Source: Nitrospira sp.
GTDB taxonomy: Bacteria > Nitrospirota > Nitrospiria > Nitrospirales > Nitrospiraceae
NCBI GenBank assembly: GCA_024331045.1
Contig: JANDJC010000003.1
Coordinates: 1-64,000, forward strand
Direction of reading: 5' to 3'
DNA: 64,000 bases
Shown here: piece after piece, positions 31,782-40,950 of the stretch
Layout of the letters: every line of letters begins with the position of its first letter
Numbering within the stretch: the first letter of the stretch is position 1
The notes under the pieces: model-generated
The model's input: only the letters and a program-made list of their open reading frames with translations
Told to the model about the DNA's origin: nothing
Database searches by the model: none
Program-made: the position numbers and the translations under genes

Positions 31782-34484
31782 ATGACGACCCTCGCATCAC
31801 AGTCCACCGGTCAAACCGGTCAGCAAACCGGTCAAATGGTGCGTCTCACCATCGATGGGATCACTGTCCATGTTCCCAAAGGGACCTTGGTCATTGAGGC
31901 AGCCCGCCGCGTTGGCGTCATGATCCCCCATTTCTGTTATCACCCCAAGCTCAAGCCCGATGCCAACTGTCGCATGTGTTTGGTGGAAATCGAAAAAATG
32001 CCCAAGCTCCAAACGGCGTGCAGCACGCCGGTGGAAGAAGGGATGAATGTGCGGACCGCCACCACCGTCGTCAACGACGCCCACAAGTCGGTGCTCGAAT
32101 TCATCCTGGCCAACCATCCACTGGACTGTCCCGTCTGCGACCAAGGGGGACGGTGTGATCTCCAGGATTTCTCCCATCAATACACGCCCACGACTAGTCG
32201 CTTCATTGAAATCAAGCGCATTTTCCCCAAAGAATATTTCAGCCCCTTGATCGAAACGCAGATGAATCGCTGTGTCCAGTGCCTGCGTTGTGTCCGGTAT
32301 TGCGAGGAGGTCATGGACGTCAAGGCATTGGCCCCCGTGGGACGCGGCACCATGACCGAGATCAAACACTTCGGCCCGCACCCTCTGGACTGCGAGTTCT
32401 GTGGCGGGTGCGTCCAAATTTGCCCGGTCGGCGCCATTACCAGCCGACTGTCGATGTACGAGTACCGTCCCTGGATGTTGAAACGCAGCGATACCATTTG
32501 CGGGTATTGCGGTGACGGGTGCCAGCTGACGGTTCAAACAAAAGGGCAGGAGCTCATCGAGGTCAATTCGGCTCTTGGAGCGGGACGCAACAATGGTGAT
32601 CTCTGCGTGAGGGGCTTTTTCGGCTTTCATGCAGCCAGTCATCCAGCCCGGCTCACTCAGCCGCTCATTCGGCGCAATGGCACGCTCACTCCGGCAACCT
32701 GGGAAGAAGCGTTAGAGTTTGTCGCCGAACGGGTCAGCACAATCAAGCAGACTCATGGAGGGCAAAGTATTGGCGGATTGATCTCGGGCCGCTGTACCAA
32801 TGAAGAGATATACGTGTTTCAAAAGTTCTTGCGTGTGACGATCGGTACCAACAACATCGACAGCAGCGCGCGCTATGGCCTCCTCAACGCCGTCCAGGCC
32901 ATGCGGGATGTGCAAGGGGTTCACCGATGGACGGTCAGTTTCGAGGACATTGTCGCGGCCGACGTCCTGTTGCTGGTGGGAACCAACATCACTGAAACCA
33001 ATCCGGTCACGGGGTTGAGGGTCAAGGAGGCGATTAAAAAACGGCGCGCGTCGTTGATCACGCTCGAGCCGCTGGAACCCTCGATCGAGCCGATCAGCAA
33101 CATCGCCAACCTCTCGTCTGTGCATTTCTGTGTCCCACCGACGTATATGCGCAATGCCATTCTTGGCCTTCTGAAAGCCGTCGTCGAGAACAACTGGATC
33201 CACCCGGACTTGGCCCATCGTCATCCTCTCTACGTCCGTGACCTTACGGAGGCCCTCACTTTGGTCACGTGGGACGATCTCCAGGCCACCACCGGTAAGG
33301 ATGCCGCGTCGTTTGCCGCAGCGGCAAAACTGCTTGCGGAGGGACAGCGTGTCGTGGTGCTGACCGGACAGTCTCTCTTGCGCCAGACAGGGAGCTACGG
33401 CAATTGTCTCAATCTTTTCGATTTACTCCTTCTAACCGGCAAATTGGATCGAGCCGGTTGCGGCTTCGCCCCGCTCGCAGAGGAAAACAACGAACAGGGC
33501 GCCATTGAAATGGGGGCCGCCCCTGAGTTTCTGCCAGGCCCTTGCGACAGTACCAACCGCACGGAGCGGGAACGGATCCTGTCGTCGTGGAAGAGCGACC
33601 TGCCCGTTGCGGGCGGCGCTTCTCTGGTCGAGATGTTGGATCGAGCTGGAGCCGGGATCCTGAAGGCCATGTTTATTGTTGGCGAAAATCCCGTGGCTAG
33701 CCTCCCGGCCCACGTGCGCGCCCACGATTCCTTGCGAAAATTGGAGCTGTTGGTCTGCCAGGAACTCTTCTTGACGGACACTGCCGCCCTTGCTCACGTG
33801 GTCCTGCCGGCAGCTTCTTCCATGGAAAAGGCCGGCACCTTCACGAACACGGAGGGCCATGTCCAAGCCGTTCGTCCAGCCATTGAACCTATCGGAGAAA
33901 GTCGTCCCGATTGGGAAATCATTGCTGCTTTGTCTGGTCTGTTGGGGACTCCGATGGACTATGCGGAGAGCCGGGACATTCTGAAGGAGATCCGGGAAGT
34001 GATTCCTGGTTATGGGGTGCTCGGACCATCACCGATGATGCCGCGAGTGGAGGCTTCGGCTGTCACTCGCTACCTGACCGACGGCTACAAGCGTAACCTC
34101 GGCGACCGCTATTGCCTCCTCCCCCACCAGAAGACCCCTGATGGAACCCTGCAGCTTGAATTGACGCACAGTTTGTTTCATTCCGGTAAGCTGTCCGCCA
34201 AAGCAAAGGGCCTGCTCCTTGTGGAACCGGAGGGAACACTGCGGATCAATCCCCGTGATGCAGCTCGCTTCATGCTGAACAACGGCGATCGGGTACGGCT
34301 GTCGAACGTGCGGGGAGAATTCACCACCACGGTCAAGATCATGAACAGAGTCCCTCCAGGATGGGCCTGGTTTCCAAATCACTTCGGTTCCGAGGTCATG
34401 CAGTTGTTTGATTGTACCATCGATCCGGTCACCCGCGTGCCGGCCTTCCGAACGACTTCGGTCTCTATCGTGAAGGTTGCATAA
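31782..34484 (+). CDS. nuoG: NADH-quinone oxidoreductase subunit G, with an extra cluster motif
   Basis: A 900-residue NuoG of the molybdopterin-oxidoreductase-like type. Cluster ligands can be read in order: N1b [2Fe-2S] C52, C63, C66, C80; N5 H112, C116, C119, C125; then two full ferredoxin motifs, C164-C167-C170-C174 and C204-C207-C210-C214; then the N7 motif C240-C243-C247-x27-C275. The E. coli type has only one cysteine of the second ferredoxin motif, so an additional [4Fe-4S] cluster next to N4 is likely. The C-terminal half is the pterin-free molybdopterin domain ending in a DMSO-reductase-like barrel. Confidence 0.94.
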   Translation: MTTLASQSTGQTGQQTGQMVRLTIDGITVHVPKGTLVIEAARRVGVMIPHFCYHPKLKPDANCRMCLVEIEKMPKLQTACSTPVEEGMNVRTATTVVNDAHKSVLEFILANHPLDCPVCDQGGRCDLQDFSHQYTPTTSRFIEIKRIFPKEYFSPLIETQMNRCVQCLRCVRYCEEVMDVKALAPVGRGTMTEIKHFGPHPLDCEFCGGCVQICPVGAITSRLSMYEYRPWMLKRSDTICGYCGDGCQLTVQTKGQELIEVNSALGAGRNNGDLCVRGFFGFHAASHPARLTQPLIRRNGTLTPATWEEALEFVAERVSTIKQTHGGQSIGGLISGRCTNEEIYVFQKFLRVTIGTNNIDSSARYGLLNAVQAMRDVQGVHRWTVSFEDIVAADVLLLVGTNITETNPVTGLRVKEAIKKRRASLITLEPLEPSIEPISNIANLSSVHFCVPPTYMRNAILGLLKAVVENNWIHPDLAHRHPLYVRDLTEALTLVTWDDLQATTGKDAASFAAAAKLLAEGQRVVVLTGQSLLRQTGSYGNCLNLFDLLLLTGKLDRAGCGFAPLAEENNEQGAIEMGAAPEFLPGPCDSTNRTERERILSSWKSDLPVAGGASLVEMLDRAGAGILKAMFIVGENPVASLPAHVRAHDSLRKLELLVCQELFLTDTAALAHVVLPAASSMEKAGTFTNTEGHVQAVRPAIEPIGESRPDWEIIAALSGLLGTPMDYAESRDILKEIREVIPGYGVLGPSPMMPRVEASAVTRYLTDGYKRNLGDRYCLLPHQKTPDGTLQLELTHSLFHSGKLSAKAKGLLLVEPEGTLRINPRDAARFMLNNGDRVRLSNVRGEFTTTVKIMNRVPPGWAWFPNHFGSEVMQLFDCTIDPVTRVPAFRTTSVSIVKVA

Positions 34485-34543
34485 ATGCGTCGTTCTGTTT
34501 CATAGTGTGGGGGCCACGGGCCCTGTAGCCAGGGAGTTGTCTT

Positions 34544-35617
34544 GTGAGTGAACTAGGTTTGCGCTTCACCCTCTCATTGATTCAAATTGCCGTTGTTGTC
34601 GCGATCGTCATTGTGACCGTGCTCATTCTGACTCTAGCCGAACGGAAGGTGCTGGGTTGGATGCAGGACAGGATGGGCCCGATGGAGGTAGGTCCCTACG
34701 GGATCCTTCAGCCGTTCGCCGACGCCATCAAGTTGTTTTTCAAGGAAGACATCGTGCCAGCCGGGGCGAATAAGTTTCTTTTCACAGCAGCGCCGTTGCT
34801 CGCCTTGATCCCCGCATTCATCGGATTCGCCGTAATCCCCTGGGGGCCGGATTGGACGGTCGAATTCAACGGCATCGTCATCAAGCCGTTTGTGATCAGC
34901 GACATCAACATCGGCATCCTCTACATCCTGGCCTTCGCCTCCCTCGGAGCTTATGGGATCATCTTGGGGGGATGGGCGTCCAACAGCAAATATTCGCTGC
35001 TTGGTGGTCTTCGATCGGCAGCCCAAGTGATTAGTTATGAACTGAACGTTGGGCTCGCAATCATTGGAGTGATCATCCTGGCCGGCTCGTTGAGCCTGGT
35101 GAAAATTACCAACGCTCAATCCGGATGGTTCTGGCATTGGTACCTGTTTGCCTTGCCGGCTCCCCAAGTCTTTGCGTTCGTGGTCTATGTGATTTCCGCC
35201 GTGGCCGAAACCAACCGCGTTCCGTTTGACCTGCCCGAAGCCGAAAGCGAATTGGTGGCGGGCTTTTTCACCGAATACAGCGGCCTGCGTTTTGCCTTTT
35301 TCTACCTCGCTGAGTATGCCAATATGATCTTGGTTTCGTGCATCGCGGCCGCGATGTTTCTGGGAGGGTGGAATGCGCCCTATCCCGGCACCATCTTTGA
35401 TCTATTGGGATTACCCTCCCTAGCGTGGATAGAGAACACGATGTGGTTTGCGGCCAAAACCTATTTCTTCTTGTTTCTCTTCTTCTGGCTGCGCGCCACG
35501 TTGCCGCGCCTGCGCTACGACCAGTTGATGCGGTTCGGCTGGAAGGTGATGCTACCAATCGCGTTGGCGAATATTGTGATCACATCCATTGCCGTTTACT
35601 TGTTTCCAAACGCCTGA
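34544..35617 (+). CDS. nuoH: NADH-quinone oxidoreductase subunit H
   Basis: A 357-residue membrane subunit with eight or so helices that forms the quinone entry channel. Conserved pieces are AERKVLGWMQDRMGPMEVGPYGILQPFADAIKLFFKED (about residues 29-66), AETNRVPFDLPEAESELVAGFFTEYSG and the last-helix RATLPRLRYDQLM. GTG at 34544 is used after AGGGAG. It lies 59 bp after nuoG and 18 bp before nuoI. Confidence 0.96.
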   Translation: MSELGLRFTLSLIQIAVVVAIVIVTVLILTLAERKVLGWMQDRMGPMEVGPYGILQPFADAIKLFFKEDIVPAGANKFLFTAAPLLALIPAFIGFAVIPWGPDWTVEFNGIVIKPFVISDINIGILYILAFASLGAYGIILGGWASNSKYSLLGGLRSAAQVISYELNVGLAIIGVIILAGSLSLVKITNAQSGWFWHWYLFALPAPQVFAFVVYVISAVAETNRVPFDLPEAESELVAGFFTEYSGLRFAFFYLAEYANMILVSCIAAAMFLGGWNAPYPGTIFDLLGLPSLAWIENTMWFAAKTYFFLFLFFWLRATLPRLRYDQLMRFGWKVMLPIALANIVITSIAVYLFPNA

Positions 35618-35635
35618 CGGCTGAGAGCGAGTGGT

Positions 35636-36178
35636 ATGGACAAGCTCAAACAATGGCTCAAAACCATCACGCTCTATGAAATTCTCGTGGGCATGAAGAC
35701 GACGCTCGCGCACCTGCTGCACTACAAGCCGATCACGTTGCAATATCCGCATGAAAAGCGCACCTTGCCGGAGAACTATCGCGGCATGCTGGCCTTGTTG
35801 CGCTACGACGACGGAACGGAGAAATGCGTCGGCTGCGATCTTTGCGAGGCGGCTTGCCCCTCCCGCGTGATCCGCGTGGTCAGTGCCGAAGTGCCCGGCG
35901 AGCCCACCAAACGCTACGCCAAAGAGTATTACATGGACATGACCCGTTGCCTGTTTTGCGGAATGTGCGTGGACGCCTGCCCCGTCGACGCACTGGGCAT
36001 GACACGGGAATTCGAATGGGCAGTGTACGACAAACGGCAGCTCCACCTGAACAAACAGCAGCTACTGGCGATCGGCGACCGTTCCTTCCCCGTCCGCGAG
36101 AAACGCTTGGAGCTCCAACACCCCAACACGGCATTCTTCAACGTGGCGTTCAAGCACGTGCCGCAAAAGCCGGCATAA
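35636..36178 (+). CDS. nuoI: NADH-quinone oxidoreductase subunit I
   Basis: A 180-residue ferredoxin-like subunit carrying clusters N6a and N6b. The two motifs are CVGCDLCEAACP and CLFCGMCVDACP. An amphipathic N-terminal helix contacts the membrane arm. The start ATG at 35636 lies 18 bp after nuoH; ACGGCTGAGAGCGAG upstream contains a GAGAG ribosome site. Confidence 0.96.
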   Translation: MDKLKQWLKTITLYEILVGMKTTLAHLLHYKPITLQYPHEKRTLPENYRGMLALLRYDDGTEKCVGCDLCEAACPSRVIRVVSAEVPGEPTKRYAKEYYMDMTRCLFCGMCVDACPVDALGMTREFEWAVYDKRQLHLNKQQLLAIGDRSFPVREKRLELQHPNTAFFNVAFKHVPQKPA

Positions 36179-36254
36179 TGGCCCGTTGCCCTTCAAGGCT
36201 GAACAGAGAATGCCGTCACAGGTGTGTGCCGTCGGTCAGAGAGGAGCGTAACTT

Positions 36255-36767
36255 GTGGAGCAGTTGGTCTTCGGATATTTCGCAGGAGTGATCGCCGTCG
36301 CTGCCGTGCTGGTGGTGGCGCTCCGCAACCCTGTCTACAGCGTTCTTTCGTTGCTGGTCATGTTCTTCCACGTCGCAGGGCTGTACATCACCCTCCACGC
36401 GGAGTTCCTCGCCGCAGTCCAGATCATCGTGTACGCTGGCGCCATCTTAGTCCTCTACCTGTTCGTCCTCATGCTGCTGAACATCAAACAAGATGATCGG
36501 TATCACCGTCAGTGGCGGACGGCCGCGGCGCTGTGCCTTCCTCTGTTCCTGGAACTGCTGGTGCTGTTTGCCGGAGCGGACCCGGAAGCAATCGATCCGC
36601 TCGCCGCTGCTCCCATGAACTCCGGAGAAGACAACACCCGCGCGATCGGCCTGACACTGTTCTCAACGTACCTGTTTCCTTTTGAAGTGGCGTCGTTGAT
36701 CCTCCTGGTAGCCATGATCGGCGCCATCGTGCTGGCTAAGCGGGGCATTGGCGGACAGGGAGCTTAG
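36255..36767 (+). CDS. nuoJ: NADH-quinone oxidoreductase subunit J
   Basis: A 170-residue membrane subunit with five helices. The third helix (AAVQIIVYAGAILVLYLFVLMLLNI) has the pi-bulge region important for coupling. The GTG at 36255 is preceded by GAGGAG. It sits 76 bp after nuoI and 146 bp before nuoK; the latter gap shows no gene. Confidence 0.94.
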   Translation: MEQLVFGYFAGVIAVAAVLVVALRNPVYSVLSLLVMFFHVAGLYITLHAEFLAAVQIIVYAGAILVLYLFVLMLLNIKQDDRYHRQWRTAAALCLPLFLELLVLFAGADPEAIDPLAAAPMNSGEDNTRAIGLTLFSTYLFPFEVASLILLVAMIGAIVLAKRGIGGQGA

Positions 36768-36913
36768 CCATGCAGTGGGATCACACGACCCATTCGGTGT
36801 GAGGTGAAGAGGTGAAATGGATTGGCAACAGCCATGACAACCGGGGCGTGTGCCTTAAGGCCCTCGAAGCATGAACCATTGTTCAACGAGTCTTCAGTGA
36901 CGTCGGTTACCCT

Positions 36914-37219
36914 ATGACGATTCCTCTCTCATACTATGTCATCTTGAGCGCCGTGGTTTTTTTGACGGGGGTGCTTGGCGTATTGATTCGCCGCAACATC
37001 ATCGCCATTCTTCTGTCGGTCGAGTTGATGTTGAATGCCACGAATATCAATTTCGTGGCGTTTTCTCGATATTTGGAGGATTTGGGGGGGCAGGTCTTCG
37101 TGTTCTTCGCCTTGACAGTGGCGGCGGCCGAGGTCGCGGTCGGCCTGGCGATCATCATCGCCCTTCATCGATCTAGAGAATCGATTAACGTCGAGGATTT
37201 CAAACTGCTGAAATGGTAA
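36914..37219 (+). CDS. nuoK: NADH-quinone oxidoreductase subunit K
   Basis: A 101-residue three-helix antiporter-like subunit (MrpC relative). Conserved glutamates for proton transfer lie in [19 protein letters not shown] and [17 protein letters not shown]. Its length is normal. ATG at 36914 is used. It precedes nuoL by 106 bp. Confidence 0.95.
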   Translation: MTIPLSYYVILSAVVFLTGVLGVLIRRNIIAILLSVELMLNATNINFVAFSRYLEDLGGQVFVFFALTVAAAEVAVGLAIIIALHRSRESINVEDFKLLKW

Positions 37220-37325
37220 CGCTCCCGTCCTTGAGAAATATTCGAACGCCGTTTACGCTCCTTGTCGCAATCGCGGCAGAATTTTCCCACGTGCCGCTCG
37301 ACGGGTCACCCATGCCGAGATCGAC

Positions 37326-39251
37326 GTGCTGACCATGCCCTATGTTCTGATCCCCCTTCTACCCTTCGCGTCGTTTCTCATCCTTGGCCTGGCCGGCCAT
37401 TGGATTAAGGATAAGGCACACCTGGTCGCCGTGCCCGCTGTGATGTTGTCGTTTTTGTTGTCCATCACTGTGTCCCTTGATGCAATTGACGGACACAACA
37501 TCACCATCCCGCTCTATAGCTGGCTGACTGCCGGTTCGCTGGACATTCATATCGGCCTGTCGATTGATCGGCTCACGGCCGTGATGCTCTTGTTGGTCAC
37601 CGCCGTCAGCTCGCTTGTCCACGTCTACACCATTGGGTACATGCACGGCGAACCGGGATACGCCCGATTCTTCAGCTACATCGCATTGTTCACTTTTTCG
37701 ATGCTCATGCTCGTGCTGGCTGACAATCTGCTGCAACTGTTCATTTTTTGGGAAGCCGTCGGCCTCTGTTCTTACCTGCTGATCGGCCATTGGTACGAAC
37801 GCCCATCCGCCTGCGCGGCGGCGACCAAAGCGTTCCTGGTCAATCGCATCGGCGATTTTGGGTTTTTGCTTGGTGTACTGTTGGCATGGGCCACGTATGG
37901 TTCGTTAAACTATGACGACCTTTTCTCTGCGGCCCGCAACACGGCGGGACAGACGATCAACCTCCTCTCCCCTTTCGGCGGAAGCTGGGACGTCTCGGTC
38001 CTGACCCTGCTTTGCCTCCTTCTCTTCACCGGCGCGATCGGCAAGTCGGCACAGATTCCCCTCCATGTATGGCTACCGGATGCGATGGAGGGACCAACGC
38101 CCATCTCGGCTCTGATCCATGCGGCAACAATGGTCACCGCCGGCGTCTTTATGGTGGCCCGGCTGGCGCCGATTTATAATCTCTCCCCCTTCGCCATGGA
38201 CGTGGTCGCCGTCGTCGGCGCTGTGACGATGGTCTTTGGCGCAACCATCGCGCTGACCCAAACGGATATCAAGCGCGTGGTGGCATACTCGACGGTCAGC
38301 CAACTTGGCTACATGATCATGGCCTGCGGGCTTGGCGCATACGTGTCTGGCATGTATCACCTGCTGACCCATGGCGCCTTCAAAGCATTGCTGTTCTTGG
38401 GGTGCGGATCGGTCATCATCGCCCTGCACCACGAACAAGACCTGCGCAAGATGGGTGGGCTCAAAGACAAACTGCCGATCACCTATTGGACGTTCGTCGT
38501 CGGCTCCCTGGCCTTGGCCGGATTTCCCCTGACAGCGGGGTTCTTCAGCAAGGACGAGATTTTAGTCGCCGCCTGGTCTTCGGGCCCCCTCGGACAGGTG
38601 CTCGCACTCGCTGGCCTCCTCACCGCCTTCCTGACGGCTTTTTATAGTTTTCGGCTGGTCTTTGTGATGTTTTGGGGACCGTCGCGCGTCGATCCGCACC
38701 ATGCCCCTCACGTGCATGAACCGTCCGGCGTCATCACCGGACCTCTCATCATCCTGGCGGCGTTGAGCATCCTGACCGGCTATCTCGGGATCCCATCGTT
38801 ATTGGAACCCGTATTCGCGAGCGACTCTCTCTCGGCATCGCCCGGCACCGCCGGAGAATCCCACGGCGCCGCCGGCATCGGCATCATGGTCGCAGCAACC
38901 CTAGCCAGTCTTGCCGGTCTCGCCGGTGCCTACTATCTCTACGTGCTCCACCCCCATCTGCCGGACCATCTGGCCCGGCAGTGGAACAGTCTGTACCAGG
39001 GATCCTTGAACAAATGGTACGTGGACGAAGCCTACGACCGGCTGTTTGTGCGCACGACTTTGTCCGCGGCTTCCTCCTTATGGAAGAGGATCGACGTTGG
39101 TGTGATTGATGGCGCCGTTAACGGCGTGGGGCAGGCCGCAGTGGGAGGGGGATGGCTTCTTCGCTTGCTACAAAGCGGGGAAACGCAACACTATGCGTTG
39201 GCGATGGCGGCCGGGCTCGTTGTGATGGTAACGATCGTTTTACTGTTGTAA
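37326..39251 (+). CDS. nuoL: NADH-quinone oxidoreductase subunit L
   Basis: A 641-residue antiporter-like proton-pumping subunit. It has the core fold with FWEAVGLCSYLLIGHWYERP (key Glu), GKSAQIPLHVWLPDAMEGPTPISALIHAATMVTAG (key Lys and His), and a C-terminal extension with the lateral helix and last membrane helix (LAMAAGLVVMVTIVLLL). GTG at 37326 or ATG at 37335 can start it. Its length is normal for NuoL. Confidence 0.96.
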   Translation: MLTMPYVLIPLLPFASFLILGLAGHWIKDKAHLVAVPAVMLSFLLSITVSLDAIDGHNITIPLYSWLTAGSLDIHIGLSIDRLTAVMLLLVTAVSSLVHVYTIGYMHGEPGYARFFSYIALFTFSMLMLVLADNLLQLFIFWEAVGLCSYLLIGHWYERPSACAAATKAFLVNRIGDFGFLLGVLLAWATYGSLNYDDLFSAARNTAGQTINLLSPFGGSWDVSVLTLLCLLLFTGAIGKSAQIPLHVWLPDAMEGPTPISALIHAATMVTAGVFMVARLAPIYNLSPFAMDVVAVVGAVTMVFGATIALTQTDIKRVVAYSTVSQLGYMIMACGLGAYVSGMYHLLTHGAFKALLFLGCGSVIIALHHEQDLRKMGGLKDKLPITYWTFVVGSLALAGFPLTAGFFSKDEILVAAWSSGPLGQVLALAGLLTAFLTAFYSFRLVFVMFWGPSRVDPHHAPHVHEPSGVITGPLIILAALSILTGYLGIPSLLEPVFASDSLSASPGTAGESHGAAGIGIMVAATLASLAGLAGAYYLYVLHPHLPDHLARQWNSLYQGSLNKWYVDEAYDRLFVRTTLSAASSLWKRIDVGVIDGAVNGVGQAAVGGGWLLRLLQSGETQHYALAMAAGLVVMVTIVLLL

Positions 39252-39288
39252 TGTCGGCGACCGTTGGTCGTCGCTCGATAGGAATCGC

Positions 39289-40950
39289 ATGGCGGATTCA
39301 TTTCCCTGGCTCACGGTCTTGATCTTCCTGCCGATAGCTGGTGCTGCGGTGTTGTACGTGGCAGGAGAGGCCGCCGCTCGCGCACTCGCCTTGGGGATCA
39401 CAATTGCCGAGTTGGTTGTCGCGGCACCCCTCTGGTGGCAATTCGACGCCTCCTCTGCCGCCATGCAGTTCACCGAACAGGTCGCGTGGATCCCCTGGCC
39501 ACCTATTCACTACCACGTGGGGCTCGACGGGATCAGTCTGCCACTTGTCTTGATGACGACGGCGTTGATGCCCTTGTGCGTCTTGGTCTCTTGGCATTCA
39601 ATCGAAACGCGAATCAGAGGCTTTCTGGCTCTGCTCTTGGTGATGGAGGGAGCCATGATCGGGGTGTTCGCCGCGCTGGATTTCGTCCTGTTTTATATTT
39701 TCTGGGAAGCGATGCTGATTCCCATGTATCTCCTCATCGGCATGTGGGGCGGCCCCCAGCGACTGTACGCCACAGTGAAGTTCGTGCTCTATACCCTTGC
39801 CGGCAGTATCTTGTTGCTCGTCGCGATTTTGGTCCTGTACGCCCAGACTGACACCTTCGACATCCTTCGCCTAAGCCGCGCATCCTATTCTCCTACCCTC
39901 CAGATGTGGTTGTTTGTCGCCTTCTTCGCCGCCTTTGCGGTCAAGGTCCCAATGTTTCCGTTTCATACCTGGCTCCCCGATGCCCATGTCGAGGCTCCCA
40001 CGGCGGGCAGTGTCATCCTCGCTAGCGTGCTGCTCAAAATGGGCACTTACGGCTTCCTGCGGTTCAGCCTGCCCATGCTTCCGGACGCTTCCCAGGCGTT
40101 CACTCCCCTTATGATCACGTTGTCGATCATCGCGATCATTTACGGAGCCTACATGGCGCTCGCCCAAACCGACCTCAAAAAACTCATCGCCTATTCGAGC
40201 GTGAGCCATATGGGTTTCGTCACTCTGGGACTCTTTACATTTAACCTGCAGGGGATCGAAGGGGCCGTGATGCAGATGGTTAATCACGGCATCACCACCG
40301 GTGGCCTCTTTCTCTGCGTCGGCATCATTTACGAACGGACCCACAGCCGACTCATTGCCGACAATGTTGGGCTCGCCAAACCGATGCCCCGCTATGCAAC
40401 CTGCCTGGTCATTTTTGCCCTCTCATCGCTCGGCTTGCCGGGAACCAATAGTTTCGTTGGAGAATTCTTGGTGCTGGCTGGTACTTTCCGCGCCAACAAG
40501 TTCGCCGCGACCTTGGCATCGTTGGGGATCATTCTTGCCGCCGCCTATTTACTCTGGATGGTCCAACGGGTCGCCTTCGGCGCTCCCTCGTCCACCTTTC
40601 TGCCGAAACTTCGCGACATGAACGGCCGTGAGATGGCGACGTTAGTCCCTCTCGTCGCATTCGTCTTCATGATTGGTATTTTCCCCAATCCCTTGGTAAC
40701 CCGTATGCATCCCAGTGTCAATCAGGTGCTGGCCCGCTTGGTTCCAGCCCCCGCTTCGGTCGAGGCCACCACACAGCATGGCTCCGCGTTGCCATCGTCG
40801 GCTCCTGCCGACTCTGGCGAACCGTCGGACTTCGTGAGATGGACGAGAGGCTTGGCCGAGTCTTCCTCCTCCCATGCCTCCCCCTCCGTCGGACCACCCC
40901 CCCCGGACCAGGGCGGTTCTGGCGTCCAGTTGAGGGAGGATCACCCATGA
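39289..40950 (+). CDS. nuoM: NADH-quinone oxidoreductase subunit M
   Basis: A 553-residue antiporter-like subunit with about 14 membrane helices. Motifs are YIFWEAMLIPMYLLIGMWGG (key Glu), VKVPMFPFHTWLPDAHVEAPTAGSVILA (key Lys) and YSSVSHMGFV. The last 60 residues after PSVNQVLARLVPAP are low-complexity (Ser, Pro, Gly) and longer than in most NuoM. The stop overlaps the nuoN start as ATGA. Only one nuoM is present, so this is not a two-NuoM type of complex I. Confidence 0.95.
   Translation: MADSFPWLTVLIFLPIAGAAVLYVAGEAAARALALGITIAELVVAAPLWWQFDASSAAMQFTEQVAWIPWPPIHYHVGLDGISLPLVLMTTALMPLCVLVSWHSIETRIRGFLALLLVMEGAMIGVFAALDFVLFYIFWEAMLIPMYLLIGMWGGPQRLYATVKFVLYTLAGSILLLVAILVLYAQTDTFDILRLSRASYSPTLQMWLFVAFFAAFAVKVPMFPFHTWLPDAHVEAPTAGSVILASVLLKMGTYGFLRFSLPMLPDASQAFTPLMITLSIIAIIYGAYMALAQTDLKKLIAYSSVSHMGFVTLGLFTFNLQGIEGAVMQMVNHGITTGGLFLCVGIIYERTHSRLIADNVGLAKPMPRYATCLVIFALSSLGLPGTNSFVGEFLVLAGTFRANKFAATLASLGIILAAAYLLWMVQRVAFGAPSSTFLPKLRDMNGREMATLVPLVAFVFMIGIFPNPLVTRMHPSVNQVLARLVPAPASVEATTQHGSALPSSAPADSGEPSDFVRWTRGLAESSSSHASPSVGPPPPDQGGSGVQLREDHP

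Noticed and set aside
39289-40950. Two-NuoM (2M) type complex I
   Set aside because: Only one nuoM is present between nuoL and nuoN, so this locus encodes the ordinary arrangement.
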